64,000 nt of DNA from Chrysaora quinquecirrha (Eukaryota; Cnidaria; Scyphozoa; Semaeostomeae; Pelagiidae). Below are positions 48,290 to 63,200 of the stretch, piece after piece; within the stretch, counting starts at the first letter, position 1, and each line of letters opens with the position of its first letter. Position numbers and translations under genes: made by a program. Location: NCBI GenBank assembly GCA_014526335.1, contig JACTAT010000315.1, positions 558,001 through 622,000 on the forward strand, given 5' to 3'. The notes under the pieces were generated by a model. The model was not told the DNA's origin. It saw only the letters and a list, made by a program, of their open reading frames with translations, and did no database searches.

Positions 48290-51200
48290 CTAAAATATAA
48301 ACAGAAGCTTACGATGAAATTTAGTATTACAAAATTTGTAGCAACAAAATTCAGAAACAATTGCAAAGACAGTTACTTCATGTTAGTCTGAACATGTGTC
48401 GCATCACTAATAAGGGTTACTTCATGCTGGGCTCACTTTTTTATATTCTACAATTTTTAGTTGAAGGTGCTGTGGCGTCGTGGTGTAATCCAGCCAAATC
48501 GTTGTGTCAGGAGCTCAGTGTGGTCAGGGTTCGAGCCAAGCCATGGTAGCGTCACAGCAAGGGTCGAAGTCTCGATTAGTTAACCTACTACTGAGATTCC
48601 AGCGACTGGCGTTAAAATGCCATTTCACCTTCACCTTTACCAGTTGACCATTTTCTCGAACAGTTTTTATATTCTTGATGCAACTTTAAGCAAGAATTAG
48701 TTCCAAACTTAAGAATTAGCCCCAATCTTAATAAATGCTGCTACAAAATTAAAAAGTCTAAAGTTACACAGCAAGTTTTAACAAAAATGTTTTCATTCTT
48801 AAGGTAGGCTTTTGCCTTCTTGGTCGTCATGGTGCCCCCATAGCGCACAGTTAGAACAAGTTGCCGAATGTTAATCGGCGATTTTTCGGACCAAATTCAC
48901 CGCAAATGACCTGTTGAAGTAAGTATTCTGGGAACTAGTTAATAACTTATTCCTTTTTGACGGCAACTAGTCAGCGCACAGTTCCAGAAAGTTGGGGATG
49001 TTCTATTCTGCGATTAGATGAATACTGATTCTCCTCAATTGCACCTGAGCGCTCTTGCGGTCGAAATCAACTGTATCCTCTGAGTCCTGATTAGTTGTTG
49101 ACATGTCGTCATAAGTACGCAGTTAAAGTCATTGGCGTTAGTTCTAGTGTATCGTAGATCGAAATAGCTTGGCTTTGAACAAGTTCGCCATTCATGGCAT
49201 AATCAATAAAGCAACTGTTAATGATAAGAGCTTTGCGGTACCCCATATTTAAACAGCCTGTACTCAGGCATTTTCTTTTATGAAACTAATTTCGGGAAAA
49301 CTATACTAGATTAGATTAACTTCTTCTATTCAGTAACAAAAGTTTTTTTAAGTTCCTCACTACAACCGTTCTCAACAGCATTAGTGCTGATAGGACAAAA
49401 ATGAAGGGTAAAAAGGCAAAGAAACGGCAAATGCCTCTGCTTATACATCACCGACCAAAAAAGCTTTTTAAATCCACATAACATAAAACAAAACAAACCC
49501 AGTCGCATTGCTGTTCTGAAATAAGTGCAGCACTGTGAAACTCAACAAAGTTGTTTTTAATTTGAGGGCAATTAGTACGCCGACCAATAATATTTCAAAC
49601 ATCTTAGGGGTTGGTCTCTTATAAAAGAGCTTCTTATAGAAACGCTTTCTTACAAAATAAATGCATTTGCCAATCAGCATTAAAAGCGGGAAAAGATTAA
49701 AATCTACTTACCTCTCAAAACTTTTCATAACATTGATGTCAGTAAAATAAGACGGTTCACAAATCTTCCCTAAAACAAGGATGATAATGTACAGTCAGTT
49801 GGGTTTTGAATGACTCACTGTTTTCTAATGCCGACTAAATACGAATCAGAACTGTTACCCTTACCTCTCTTGTGGCATTCATGTTTGCATGAAACTCCTT
49901 CTGCTGCCAGGAATAATTCAAGACTACTCAAAGGCGGCCATCTTGGAGCTTTATCGTCGCAGAAATTCTAAAAAGATACAATGGAGTGTTAAGTTTATTT
50001 CAATTCGATCAAGTTAAACCATTTGCTACAGTTATTCGCTACAGTACTCTGCATTGTTTTTTCCCTGTTGACCAACCACACACTATTCATCACTCATCCC
50101 TTAAGCCTGGTTTACATATAGCCAAAAATGGCTGTGCCAGTGCTGAGACACGGATGTACCAGCGCTGAAAAAGTGTTGCGACGCTTCGCTTCCATATAGC
50201 AATACGTGGCGAGACCAGTCCTGAGACACAGCTGTACAAGTGCTGAGACAATGGTTGCTATAAAATGGTTTTATATTTCCTCGCATTGATTGGCTTGTTA
50301 CAGTTCTGTGCTCAATGACAACAAAGGCAAGTGGCAGAGACACATCGCGGATGGCTGTGCCACATGTTTCCAATAAAATATTCTAGCGGCAGAAGTGTCA
50401 TAAGGGCCGGGAAAGTTGAACCAAATCAACGACAATGTGCCTTCAAAGCAATTACCCTTTTTTAATAAGCAACTTTCGCCAGCCTTAAAAGTTGTTTAAA
50501 ATTTTGGACATTCCAGGTCTTAAAAGTTGCTTGAAAATTGCTCAAAATTTTCGTACCTATAACGAGCCTAAATTCCAGGGTCAAAATCATCAACTGTTAG
50601 GACTACAACACAAGACTTTTGGGAGACAGTGAACGGAACACGTTACCAAAAGGCTTTCATCATTGTCTCTTTTCTTGTGTCTATGCGTTCATCGTGCAAA
50701 ACAAGATGTTATATCTTTTAAGCTTCTAAGACCAAAATAATATTTGACATGAATGCTGCAGCCTTGTTCTTTGATATCTTAGTTGCTTACTGAGCGCTCG
50801 AGTTGCTTAATGTTAAGGTCAGTCCAGCACTAGTTGCTTATTGAGGAGTTGCTTATAAAAAACAGTGTATTCGCATTTCTGTGATCTAGTTTTGTCATCA
50901 GCTACTTATGGTTAATAGAAGCTATCAAGCTTCAAATAAAGCTTCCAATCTGATTTGAAAAACCTTCAGCAAAATCGTAGTTCAAAGCTGTTAAAATTTC
51001 CACAAGATGGTCACGAAGATCCCATACAATTACCATAGTTGGTTGGACGATCACAAAACTCACTTAAAGGCATCGTGCCAGTTTAAGTGAGCATTCCAAA
51101 TAGGGAACAATTCATTCTATCTAGCTCGGAAACTGTTAATTGGTTGGTTGAAACGTGACAGACATCAAGATTAAGTGGCTCGAGCAACTTTTATGTTAAG

Positions 51201-54200
51201 TTCCTTTGCCAAGAAATTAGCATCTCATTTCTATAATTTCCTTATTTTGGAGAAAGCTTTGCTTCTTTGCCCCTAAGCTTTTGGCTAATGTCGGTTTAGT
51301 AAAAGATTACAACTGATAACTCAGCCTCACAGGAGTAAGGCACAGTATGGTTCTTTTACCTGATGTTGTATAAAGGCATGCACCCGTTCCAGCATACCAA
51401 TGTTTGTAAACTCTTTCGGAAGATAACCTGGAAAGGACTAAAAGAAAATACATTCATGTCAGCGTGTACAACAGCCACAAATGTATTCACTTTTGCTTAA
51501 ATTAGTGAACCTGTAATGCTTAAGATGCTGAAAAATGGAAAAATGGTCAATATCGCCGTCTGTCTTTTCTTTAAGCCAGTTTTCTACTAGGCTGACTTTT
51601 CCACGTGCAGCAAAGCAGCTATTATTTATGAAACGGTGCACTCCTTAAAAAAGAAATCACTTTAATCAATTGAAACCAGGCGCCGAAGGGCGAAAGGTAG
51701 CATGTTCATGTCGTGTGAAAAGCTTTCGAGCGCTCTGATTGGCAGGCGCTTTCGGAAGCGAATGAAAAGTTGAAGTCAATCAACATTTTAAAAACGCTCT
51801 CTAGTAGCGGAAATTAAAATTATTGTTGGAAATTAAAATACAAATACAATAGTGGCTCCGCTGCGGACCGAAAAATCAACCCAGTGGAAAGCTGGCATCA
51901 GGGGCGTAGGAGGGTATTGAAAAGTGGGGGGGGGGGCACATGAAAAAAGGGGCACTAGTGAGCAAGTGCGCCGAAGGCTGACTCTTCTAGGGGGGTCTGG
52001 GGGCATGCTCCCCCAGAAAATTTTCAATATAGAAGCAGTTACTTTGGCTCTCGTAGCCTCTTTCGGACTAAAATTCTCAATTATATAAACATATTTTCCA
52101 AGGCAGCTGGAGGTCTTACTTAGCCTTTCAAGGTGTAATTTCGATCAAGCTTTTGATGCATTGCAACAACAAGTCAATTCAACTAATATAGCAAATTAAG
52201 ATATTAAGTTCAGAATGAGTTTATGGAGGTCTATTTTATCAGTTCTAGGTTGATGAGAACAAAGCATCAATAAATTGTTGTATCTCCTTTCTGACATAGT
52301 GCTTCGGGTGTAACTTTTTATTCTTCTTTGGGTTGAGAAAGATCTTTCAGCTTAAGCGGAAGACAAAGGAGCCAACAGATACACAGTGAGAAGCTTAGTA
52401 ACTTCAGAAAGACATGCGTGCTCTTTCTTACTCTTGGAGACAATGTCTACAATTGTATCAATTGCTGTAACGGCCTTTATTTGTGGAGCAGAGCATTTTA
52501 TTATTGCTGGCAGCAGTTTCAGCTGTGGTACAACCTTGGAAAAATCGATGTCAGTTTTGTATCCGTTCTTCACTTCATCAATAAACTCAAAATCACAGCC
52601 ATTTGCAGCATCCAAGAGAACTTTCTCAATATTTTCCAGAGGTGCATCGTCGAATCTTGGAGCTATTTCGACTAGGCATGAATCAACAGCTTCATAGAAT
52701 TGTGATCTGTAAAATGACTCTGGATCAGAAAACTGGTAATTCTCGGCACCTCCATCTCTCAGCCTTGCAGGGAGTCTTCTCTGACGTGGAAGGGTCGGCT
52801 CTTCTATGAAAGGATGAAGCATTGCTTTCGAGCACACACTTTCATAAAATGTGGGAAAATCCGCTCTCTGTCGCTGTAAAATTACTTTAAGCGAATTGAT
52901 ACATTTTATTGTGATTTGTGCAGTGTTCTGTTTACTCTGCAGAGTTGTCGCAACCTGCTCAGCAACACTGAATAAGTTAAATGCCATGTGCAACGTAAAA
53001 AATATTTTGAATTTCCCTAACTTGTCGGCCAATCCGAGGGCTTTGTCGCAAACATCTTTTGTTGAGGTTTCTTCGGCAATGCTGAACAGTAGGTCTTTCA
53101 TTGCATTTTGTCAAGTACAAAATTCAAAGAATACTGTAGTTTAACATAAAGAAGGGGCACTTTTCAGATATAAAAGGGGCAGGCATAAGATTTGGCAGAA
53201 AAGTGGGGGCACGTGCCCCCCTGGCCCCCCCCCCGGCTCCTACGCCACTGGCTGGCATTATGGTGGTATTTTGCTCCGGTAAGGCAAGGAATAACCATTT
53301 ATTAAATTACTATAGTTTGCATGTTTTTTAATCAAAAGAGGGCTTTAGGCAATAAATGAACTTGGCTTAGAGAGCAAATTGCAAATTTATTGCAGTATAA
53401 TAGTTTCTTATCACTAGAGTCCATCCTGCCAGACTATGTTCTGGTACTCGATCTTGCAGTCGCCAAAAGCAATCTAACATAGTCTTTGTTCACCGCGTTC
53501 AACTGAGTCACACTATTACTATAAACACAATGTTATTGTTGCTAAGGTATTGCATTAAGTGGCAACATAATTTTGTAGCCTAAATTGTTGCTAAGCTTTT
53601 TAGTTTGCAAGATAAACAATGGCAGATATATTCTCTAAGCTCTGCTGCGCAATAGAGGTTGCCGCTAAAGATGGCGGCCGTTTATGTCAATCCCTTGTTT
53701 TTCTTAAGGTTTTTCAAAGGGGATTCTGGGAATAATTTCCTTAGCTACAAATTAGACGTCAGCAGCTATGTAAAAAACGTAACTAAGGAAATTATTCCCA
53801 GAATTCCTTTCGAAAATCCTTAATGAAAACAATAGGCAAAACGGCGGCCATCTTTTGCGGAACCGTCTATTGAAACGCTGCTTAATTAAATTTAACGTGT
53901 TTAATCAGCCTTTTTTGCGCCAGTACAGCCAAAGATCAGAGTAACTCGAATAAAATAAAAATATCACTAACCTTTCTAGCTTTGATTTCCTTCAAAATTT
54001 TTTCAAATTTGTTAGATCTTTTATGTCTAAAGTATAGACATAAGGTTCTCCTACATAATCTTCAAGGTAGGGATTTTGCGATGTCAGCTATGAAAAAAAA
54101 ACGATGCATTAGATCTAGTGAAGAAACAAAAAAAATCTAGATCATGCAGATGATGCTTCGAAGCTCAATTGCATTAAAATGCACCTCGGTCAATGTACCT

Positions 54201-57200
54201 TGAATCCTCAAATTCGCCCCCCCCCCTCGAATTAGCCCCCGCCCTAGAGTGAGAAAAGCCTCCCTCTCGAATAAGCTTCCACCCCTGACATGTTGATTTT
54301 AGCCATTTCACTCCCTATCAATATCCTTTTGGTACTTTATCGAATTATGACAGAAAAAAAGGATTCTTTAAGACGATGATCTTTTAAGCCCTCCTTCGTT
54401 TTAGCTTCCTCCTTGAATTAGCCCCCATTCAAAACAATCAAAAATAAATAAACCCCCGGGAATTAAGAATTAACGGTATATCCTATGCCATGTTGTAGCC
54501 TTTTATTAGGGTACCAGACAAGTTCTAATAACTGTTTTCTGATTCACGTCGTTCATATACTCAGGGTCTTATTTGCAGCCTGCAGCCACATTAATGACAT
54601 TGGAACCACTGCCACCGGGTTTGAACGGGCGGGGTACGGCAACTAGAGAGTTAGCTACTTCCATTAAATAATATATTGTTATAATTGCCTTGACTAGGAT
54701 TCGAACCAGTGACCTTCTGGACAACAAGCCAATTGACTACTCCATTGCACTAAACAGTGCAATGAAGTTGCCAGCCCAACTCGCGGTTCTTCCAGCCACA
54801 GGTCTCCTCCACAGCCAAGGTGATTTTTTGTGTTTCGGCTTATATATATCCTGTGTTAGCATATGTTCAGTCCATTAAATAATAAAATTAGTTAAACTTT
54901 TGAAGAGTGGGTTTCAATTCTAATTCAAGCAATATGAAATAACTCCAACTTGAATTTGTTTCGACAACCACAGCAAGCTGCTGTCACCCGCTTACAAACC
55001 ATGAATGAATTATATATAAAAGGAAAATATAGTTTTAATTACCTTTCTCAAATTTGGTTTGCCTTTAAAGAATGCATCGGTAAGCTTATTCCTTGGAGGG
55101 TCGAACTAAAAGATAAATATAAAAAAGTGTAATTATTGGCCGCATTAAGTAAAAAGTTTATTCTGATGACTCCACTTTTCGGACATAACTTTTGATATTT
55201 TAAATTTGATTGTCAATAAATCCTGAGGCCTATTTTGAAAAATCTCATGGGTGTTTCCATTAAACGCAGTGCAAAAGCCAGGTTTCCATAGAATCGAAGA
55301 GGGATCGGAAATGGATCGGCGACCATCTGCAATACACGTATCTTTTTTATAAGAAACCCTTTGTAAGAAACCCAGACTCTCGAATGGCCAAAAATTTAAG
55401 AAACTCCAGTACTGGAATTTTTTTACATAGGAAACTTTTCACCACAGACGGCAAAAATATTTTTTTAATTCCCGTGTTTCATCTGCAATAGTGTATTTCT
55501 GTGACAAGTAGACAAACATGAAACCCATATGCATTTAAATAGGATCGATAAAAGGGTTTGGAACATCATTCAGATAGAATAACTTTGTTGCCAATATGGA
55601 CATTCAAGAAACTCTTAAGAAACTTTCAATACTCAAAATTTGAAAATTTTAAGAAACTTTCAGTACTGGGTCAATTTTTTAGTTTCTTATAAAAAAATAC
55701 GTGTAGTCTGCGTTGATTTACGGAAATGAAAACGGACACTCACGACCATCACGATTGTCCGCAATCATTAGTCGTAAGCGTCTGGAGAGTTGAAATGAGT
55801 TCAACATTCCCGATCGTTACAACTGTTTCGATCAATGAAAAACTTTACGAAAACAAAGATCGCAGCCAATCGGTGTTCATCGCAGAAAATCCTTTTGCTG
55901 AAATGCAATCATGAGAGTCTGACAATCGAATGAATTGATATTTGTCATTGTTTTGGTTACAAGGCAACTGTTTTGGTCTGCATCATGAAGGCTGAATCGC
56001 AGACAGCTGCCGATGGAAACACTGTGGAAACACTTATACGACATCGTAGATTGAAGATAGAAGAACAGATAGGAAACGACTGCAGACGGTCACAGATCTT
56101 TTTACCATTTTAAAGAAACCAAGCTTTAACTGATAGAGGGATAACTTAAACGAAAAGGTTGCAATCACAATATCAAATTTATTTTTATAATTGGTAGTTT
56201 TAGTTATTTTTTAGTTGCTATGTAGGAAGTACGTAACTTACTTTCGGGTTTAAAAAGATAGCTCCTCGTGCTATTGCTTCTAGTGGTCCTGGTCCCTCAA
56301 ATGGAAAACCTAACCCAATGAATACCTAGAAAATAAAGAACAACAATCGATAAGATTCACAAAAGGGAGATTTTCGTAGGTACTACGTTTTACCATACAA
56401 GGCCCATGACTGTAGAAGGAGCTAAAGGGTCACGTCTTCTCCAATCCCACCATGCTTTGCATTCGTTGTTTCCTTAAGAACCTTTAGGACACTTTATGAA
56501 ACTGAATTTTTAAGAACCTTAAAGACCGGCCTATTGATTTTTATATGGACAGATTACAAAACTCCAAAATGAAACTGTAACTTTCTCCACAGGTAGGGTG
56601 TGATCACCAAAGTATTAAATAATGGCCTATGGTCAGAAGAAATATGTAATTTTACCTTGGATTGTGATAATAGATTTTTCAAATCGTCCGCTTTCATTAC
56701 CCCATGATTTACCACGTAAGAAGGAATAAGATTTTGCCCTTTCTACAAAACAATTTTGGCAGGAAATTAATGCAGGATCAAGACATTGTTGGCAAATTTT
56801 TACGAGAGCTCAATATCGATAATTCAACAAAAAATAAAGTTACATAATGCTAAGATGTATGCCAAGATACGCCCTATCTCTCATTCATTTCGATCTACTA
56901 TTTCTTTCTACCTGATAGACAAAATCGGGTAACGTTGTTCATACCCATTTGAGGTCATATGGCCAAACTCTTGAATAGCTTTTCATTTAATTTAATTCTA
57001 AATTTTGTGTCATGGAAATTGTGGTTCGAGCTCTGAATATGACAAAAAAGTAATAGTGCCTCAAGGGTACGACCATTTGACCTCAATTCTAGACCGAATA
57101 CTCTGGGTACCCATTAAGGATGAACAGCAGGGTTGACTGTAGGCTTGTGAAAAGTGATCCGTACGACCAACCTACTGTGAGCCGATCATGAGCCATTGCC

Positions 57201-60200
57201 CTGCCGTCTGTCTGGCATTTTAGGTTGACCCATATGGTAGGCATAAGATGAGCTGAAAGATTTTTCAAGTTGGTGCTGTAGCCTCGTGGTGTAATCCACC
57301 TGACTCGTGGTGTCAAGAGCTCAGTGTGGTCAGGGTTCGAGCCCAACCACGATAGCGTCACAGCCAAGGTCGAGGTCTCGATTAGTTAACCTGCTACTGA
57401 AATCCTAGCCACTGGCGCTAAAACACCATTTCACCTTCACCTTCACCTTCACCTTAGTTGGGGCAAACTTAGCAACACAATAATTGGCAGCATTTTCGGG
57501 TGCAATTTTAAAGGCATTCCATCCCCCACCTGATTTTTCCATGCAGCGTACAAAAGAAGATTTCATCGAATTCAAAAAGGAATGAGATCTTTATCAATTT
57601 CACCGAACTCTTTGTTTTGTTTAACCAATCCGGTGAGGGACAAACTGTCTTTAACATGTGGGAATATCAGTGCAAAAATGTTTGTGCGAGCAAGAAGCAA
57701 CTAAGCAGTCACAATTATATTTCAAATGGATTCCAGTTTCCGACCCCAATTATCGCCTGAGTAGTTTAAGCTGAATACACAAGGATGGAAGACCAGCACG
57801 CCCGACGAAGCATAGGGCAGGCAATCAGTTTTGACGCAGGCTGCTTATGCAGTTTCCAAAGGTATTTCAAAGCTCCTACTTTGAAAATCAATAAAACGGA
57901 AAATTTGCAAGATTCCAAGCAACAGGCACACCCATGTACTGAGCTCTAGGCAAATGCACTTGCGCATTCGCCAGCTACAATTTGCGTTGTTGACAGCATA
58001 ATAAGGAGCATGAAAGGATGTATATCACATACCGTTATGTGCATCGTTGCATGAATTTCAAAGAAATCTTTAATGGTATCAAGATACTCCAACAAACCCT
58101 GATAAAACTAGAAAAAGGAAAAATCATATCAATATGAAGGCCTGGGAAGATTAGGCAACAAATAGGATCACGGTAAAGAGACAACCTGCATACTGATTGC
58201 TTTGCAAGCGACTGCTTGTACAGAAAGCAGTCTGATCTGTTTGACAATGGTTATGAAGGGCATGATAAAGAGCATCATTATTATGGCTATTTCCTTAAGA
58301 GATACAAAGAGTTGGAAACATAAAGACAGCGATAAAAGAAATTTAGAGTCTTCAAGATATGGAGACCGATTGGAAAAAGAAAGGCGAATATGTTCACAAC
58401 AAATCTGAAGAGGAAAATGGAAAACCTTAGCATTTGGCAGCGAATGCTAGGAAGAAGAAAGAGAATGATATAATTTTGGAGAAAGTAGAGTAACTTGCAT
58501 GGCTTTGGATCACATCATGGATAGGTGGCAGGAATCGGGCCCACGTCGAAATAACGAGGAGAATGATTGTCAGAATTCATTCTTACAACTTTAAGGCATA
58601 TAAAGTGAATGCTCATGTAATATGACACTCTATGATGCGTTTGGGGAGAGGCCCTTTAGAGAGCATGAATTGTTTTGTTTGCATGAAATGTCAACACGGC
58701 TGAAGATTCGCTCCAATGAATACATGGCAGGATTTTGTGTGGTTCACAACGGCCTCTTAGACCAGCTAACAGAAAGTAGATTTAATATTCTGTCTATGTT
58801 AAGAAAAAATTAAACCTGAAAATTACCCGAAGATAATAATCATTTTTCCCATAAATAACAGCCAAGTCTTTCTTTGTGTGAGTTTGTTCGTCTTTACCAC
58901 TTCCTCCAATAAATCCCAGAAATGAATTATCTGGGCTGTGTGCTAAAAAATAAAGTTGGAAGCGTTTTCAAACAAACATAAATAAATTAACGCAGTGAAG
59001 GGGAATTAAAAAAAGGGGAAAAGGTTTGGCCACTGTTTCAACAACAGAAATTTTGGAAGATGAAGACAGTGATAGAAATGATCAGCAGATGAGTAATTGA
59101 CCGGTCTAACTTTCCGAAATGATAATTGAAAGTGCAATACACAAAATCAACTAAGAAACTTTCACTAAAATCCAGGAAGGTTTTTTTTTTGGGGGGCACA
59201 CGAGAATTAACTACCCGGATTCTTGTGAAATATAAGCTGTTGTTTTAGGACCGGGCATTGTGTTTTGAATACTTTTACTTTGAAATATCAGTGTCGGTCC
59301 ATGTAGTGCATATCACATAGAATATCCTTGTCAAAAAATGATACACAAAATTGCAGCAAGACACGAGGTGTTATTCTGGCATGAGTGTCCTTTATAACAC
59401 TTTTTCTCATTAACATTACCCTTATAAGATATTTTCACAGGATACCCTACTTCTGTCCATGCCCTGATTGGTGGACCGACACAAGAAAGCTGAAGTTGCG
59501 TCTTCTCTCAAGTTACGGCTAAGGATTAAGTTAGCTCCACAAGACAAATCTCCATTCCCCTAATTCTCTTTGTAATTTTTAGCCAAAATATGTAGAAGCA
59601 AATTACTTGAATCTAATAGCAGTTGCAACGGTTTATCTCATTTTCGACAAAAAAATCTATGCACAGTAAACGTGTGTTAGCCGACACCTTTTTAGGAAAA
59701 CGGCAACAATAACTGTGAAGGCGAAGTAGGACTTTTCTTGTGTAGCAATAGCAAAATATTTCATGTGACAAGCCGACAAGGCCTCGTATTTTGGCACATT
59801 ATCGATCTGTTTGCCAACAAATAGTGGACTAAGCTTGTTGACAGGCTTTGAAATTGTGTATAAACGCGTCATAAATTCAATACTTACGAAAATAAGTTAG
59901 AATTTGTTGCAAAATTAGATCATTTCCACCCCATACACTCTTTCCTCCTGGAATAGGATCTCCATATCCTCTGTAATTAAACTCTGCTTCTGTTCCGAAA
60001 GAGTCCAAAATTCGAAGCTTGCATCTGCAAAAGAGACAAAACTCTATAAAACTATATATGACGATATATCAGCAAAAATGAGCGTAATGAATGAATATCG
60101 TAGATCACGAGCATTAGGGAAAATCGACAAAAAGAGGCTAAACGGGTTATAAGACCAAACATACTAAACAAGCGGAGGCAATATTTCAATGGATTAAACT

Positions 60201-63200
60201 TCTGAGCACATGACAATTTGTTATGGTACAAGTAAGGGAACTGGGAGAACTGTGCTCTTTTCCCTGGTAATCATACAAGATGCTGGCTTTTTACTTTGAT
60301 GTGAGGAGATTGCTGAGATACGGAGCGGTAGGCTAGTGACCGATTAATTGAACTTTGGGGAGGGGAAGAATATTTCAACACTGCATGTGTAAAAGATGTA
60401 CAAAAACTGGTACTACTGAATACCGTTGTCCAGAACTGCAGATTTCTACAGTCTCAAATTTGCTCTTTTCGAACTGAATTGCTGTTGTTACTCTGTTTGG
60501 GATAGGCTGTTATACTGTTATTTCTAGCTTTTTCAGCTTATTTAGGCCTACTATGCATCCGGGTATGGGACCCCTAGTTTAACTTCCCTTCCGAAAAACG
60601 GCTGATGAGTTGATTAGACCCCGTTTACACGGGAGTAACTGGATCTGCTCTGGCCCTACCCAAAGCCAATTTTGGCTCGAAACGCCTTCCGTTTACACGA
60701 GATCTCTTGGATCCATATCTTTTCTGGCTCTGTTTAGAGTCCGTGCACACGCCCTGGATCGGATCCAAGATCGAAACTGGTATGGATACGAAACGTGACT
60801 AAAAATGAATAAATAAAGCCTACAAAACACATCATTTTTCGAAGAGAAATCGAGTCTTCTGCTTTAGCCCCAAACAACATGCTGCTCTCATAAAAAGAAG
60901 AAATTTCAAACAGCTTTGTAGTAAGAAGTTTCGTAGCACATGCGTCAACACAAAACATACGGTAGTCAAATATTTCTGGATAGGATCGGAACCGATATAG
61001 TTCTTCTCGTGTAAACACGTTGGAAAATAACCAGAACTGGCTCTGGATCGGACCAGAATAGATCCATTTTTCCTCCTGTAAACAGGGTCCTGCAACCATG
61101 TCCATTACCATCGAGAAGGTCACCCATCCAGATGTTGACCCCTCATGATCAAGCTTAGCTTCAGTTGCCAAAGGGAAACTAACTAAGCTACTCACACCGT
61201 ATTAGACATGATAGTCACCACTTAAGCCTTTGATATTTAGTTGGGCAACATTTCGGGAGAGATCCGTCTCCCATCATCGGGCAATGAGAAATGTGGTTTC
61301 TTGCCTTTTTATTGCAAAGGTCGGATCGAAAGGAGTGAAATTAACCGGACCTGCGAGGAAGCTCGGAATTTTTGGCGCTCAATTTCTAAAATTTGTGGCG
61401 CCAAAATTGCGTCACAAATCATGTCTAATACGGTGTCAGAAACAGCCTTGATAAGTTCGAATATATTTATTCTAAGCTACTCACCCTCATACTGCGCAAA
61501 ATGCAGCTTTTACCAAGAAAAAATCTCAGGCTATGCGAAGTACATATGCATTTAAGTGCTGATTGTTTCCAGATTTACTTACCGAAGCCTGGCGTAATTC
61601 GACGTTCCTATCTTTCGCAAATCGATAATTCCATTGAAATCTGTAAAAATAATATCAAATATCCGTGTGCTTGGGATTGATTTAGAGGCACATTGTTGCT
61701 CATCTGGCTGCAGTATCCTACAAAGTAAATATTCGATTAAGAAAATTGTCATTAAAAAAGTAGAGTTCTGAAGTTATTATGCAATGGCATTTCTAGTCGT
61801 AGTTGTTGTATTTGATAAGACAAACAGTGTGAAGAGGAAGAAAGAGTTCTTTATCAAACCCAACCCGTCCCACCTATCTTAAAACCCTACATGTTATTTT
61901 TTCTAAGGATCCTTGGTCTGAGTTGAAGCTGGAGTTCCTTAATTTTTCAACAAAATGAGGCTTAGGTTCCTTATACTGTTCCTTATCGTCACATACGTTT
62001 GAATACTAATTTCTACAGGAAATTCATATAAACTTGATTCATTTTCTAACTTTAAAATATAAATGGAGTATTTGGGGAAGAACGTTGGGTAATGTATTGT
62101 TATTCTGTTATTATTTGTACAAACCGTCTTGTTCTTGAAAAAGTGATTCTTAGTTTTTCATCCGAGCCTCGACAGTTCCTTAAAGCTCCTTGATATTTTG
62201 GGAATTTTCAGCCTCGATTTCCTGATAATGGCATTCCTTATAAAAAAACGTGTACTCTAGAAAGCTCCCTATTCAAGTGATAACTGCATAAACCTTTCTA
62301 TACCCCCATCCCTTTCTATTTAGCTCTCCTTATCTAGGTTACTGAAAAATCCAGCAGTAAGCATACCAAATGGAATGCAAAATTTACTGATAATGTATCT
62401 GAAAACAAACTTTTTAGTTTTTGTCAAGTCCTTTTTTGCAGAAATATAATGTGGTTCTGTTTATACTAAGCCACGTCTTTTAATAAGCCCAGCATTAAAT
62501 AAGCCCCATGCGACCTTAACAGAGCTTTAACGGAATGCAATGGTCTTAAAAATCTAAACGAATATTACAGCAAAGCTGTAAGGACAAAGGGAAACAAACT
62601 AAGCCACTTTGCCACTCACCCTGCGACAAATTCAGCCGTTGCCGAGAAAAAAATTATGCTAAGACGTTTTTGCCTACCACCAAGTTTGGTCTACCAAGCT
62701 TTGGGCTCGACTGTTCTTAATGGTGTTCTTTTCCAACATTGTTTATTCTACAACTATACACACAAAACAACTTCTATGAACTTCTCATGTTGCTATTATG
62801 TTGTTCGTATTTTTTTGGCAAATCGAGCCTCGATGTTTTTAGAGTCTGTTCATACAAAAAAGAGTGCAAACATTTGTATTTAAAGCTCTATCGTCGCTCG
62901 CTTACTCTTTCAGGCTTTTCCCATCTAAAACCACTTTGACATCATGACCAAGAATATAAGCACTTGCAATCAGATCTGTCCACTGAACCAATTCACCAAC
63001 AAAACCTCCTTTGCCAGCTTGTTGTAGAATGAATGGTTGGTAATACATTGATCCCAAATAGATGAGAATCTATGATTCAAAGAGATAACATATATAACAG
63101 AAAGGGAAAAACAAGACAGAAAGATACTTTTAAAGGTATCATTAGAGGATTCAGAAACAGCTTTATCAAACATGAGCAAGGACACTCACAAACAGTTTCA

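Noticed and set aside
60734..61195. 153-codon antisense open frame
   Set aside because: It covers a MITE whose other copy (38640) does not keep the frame.
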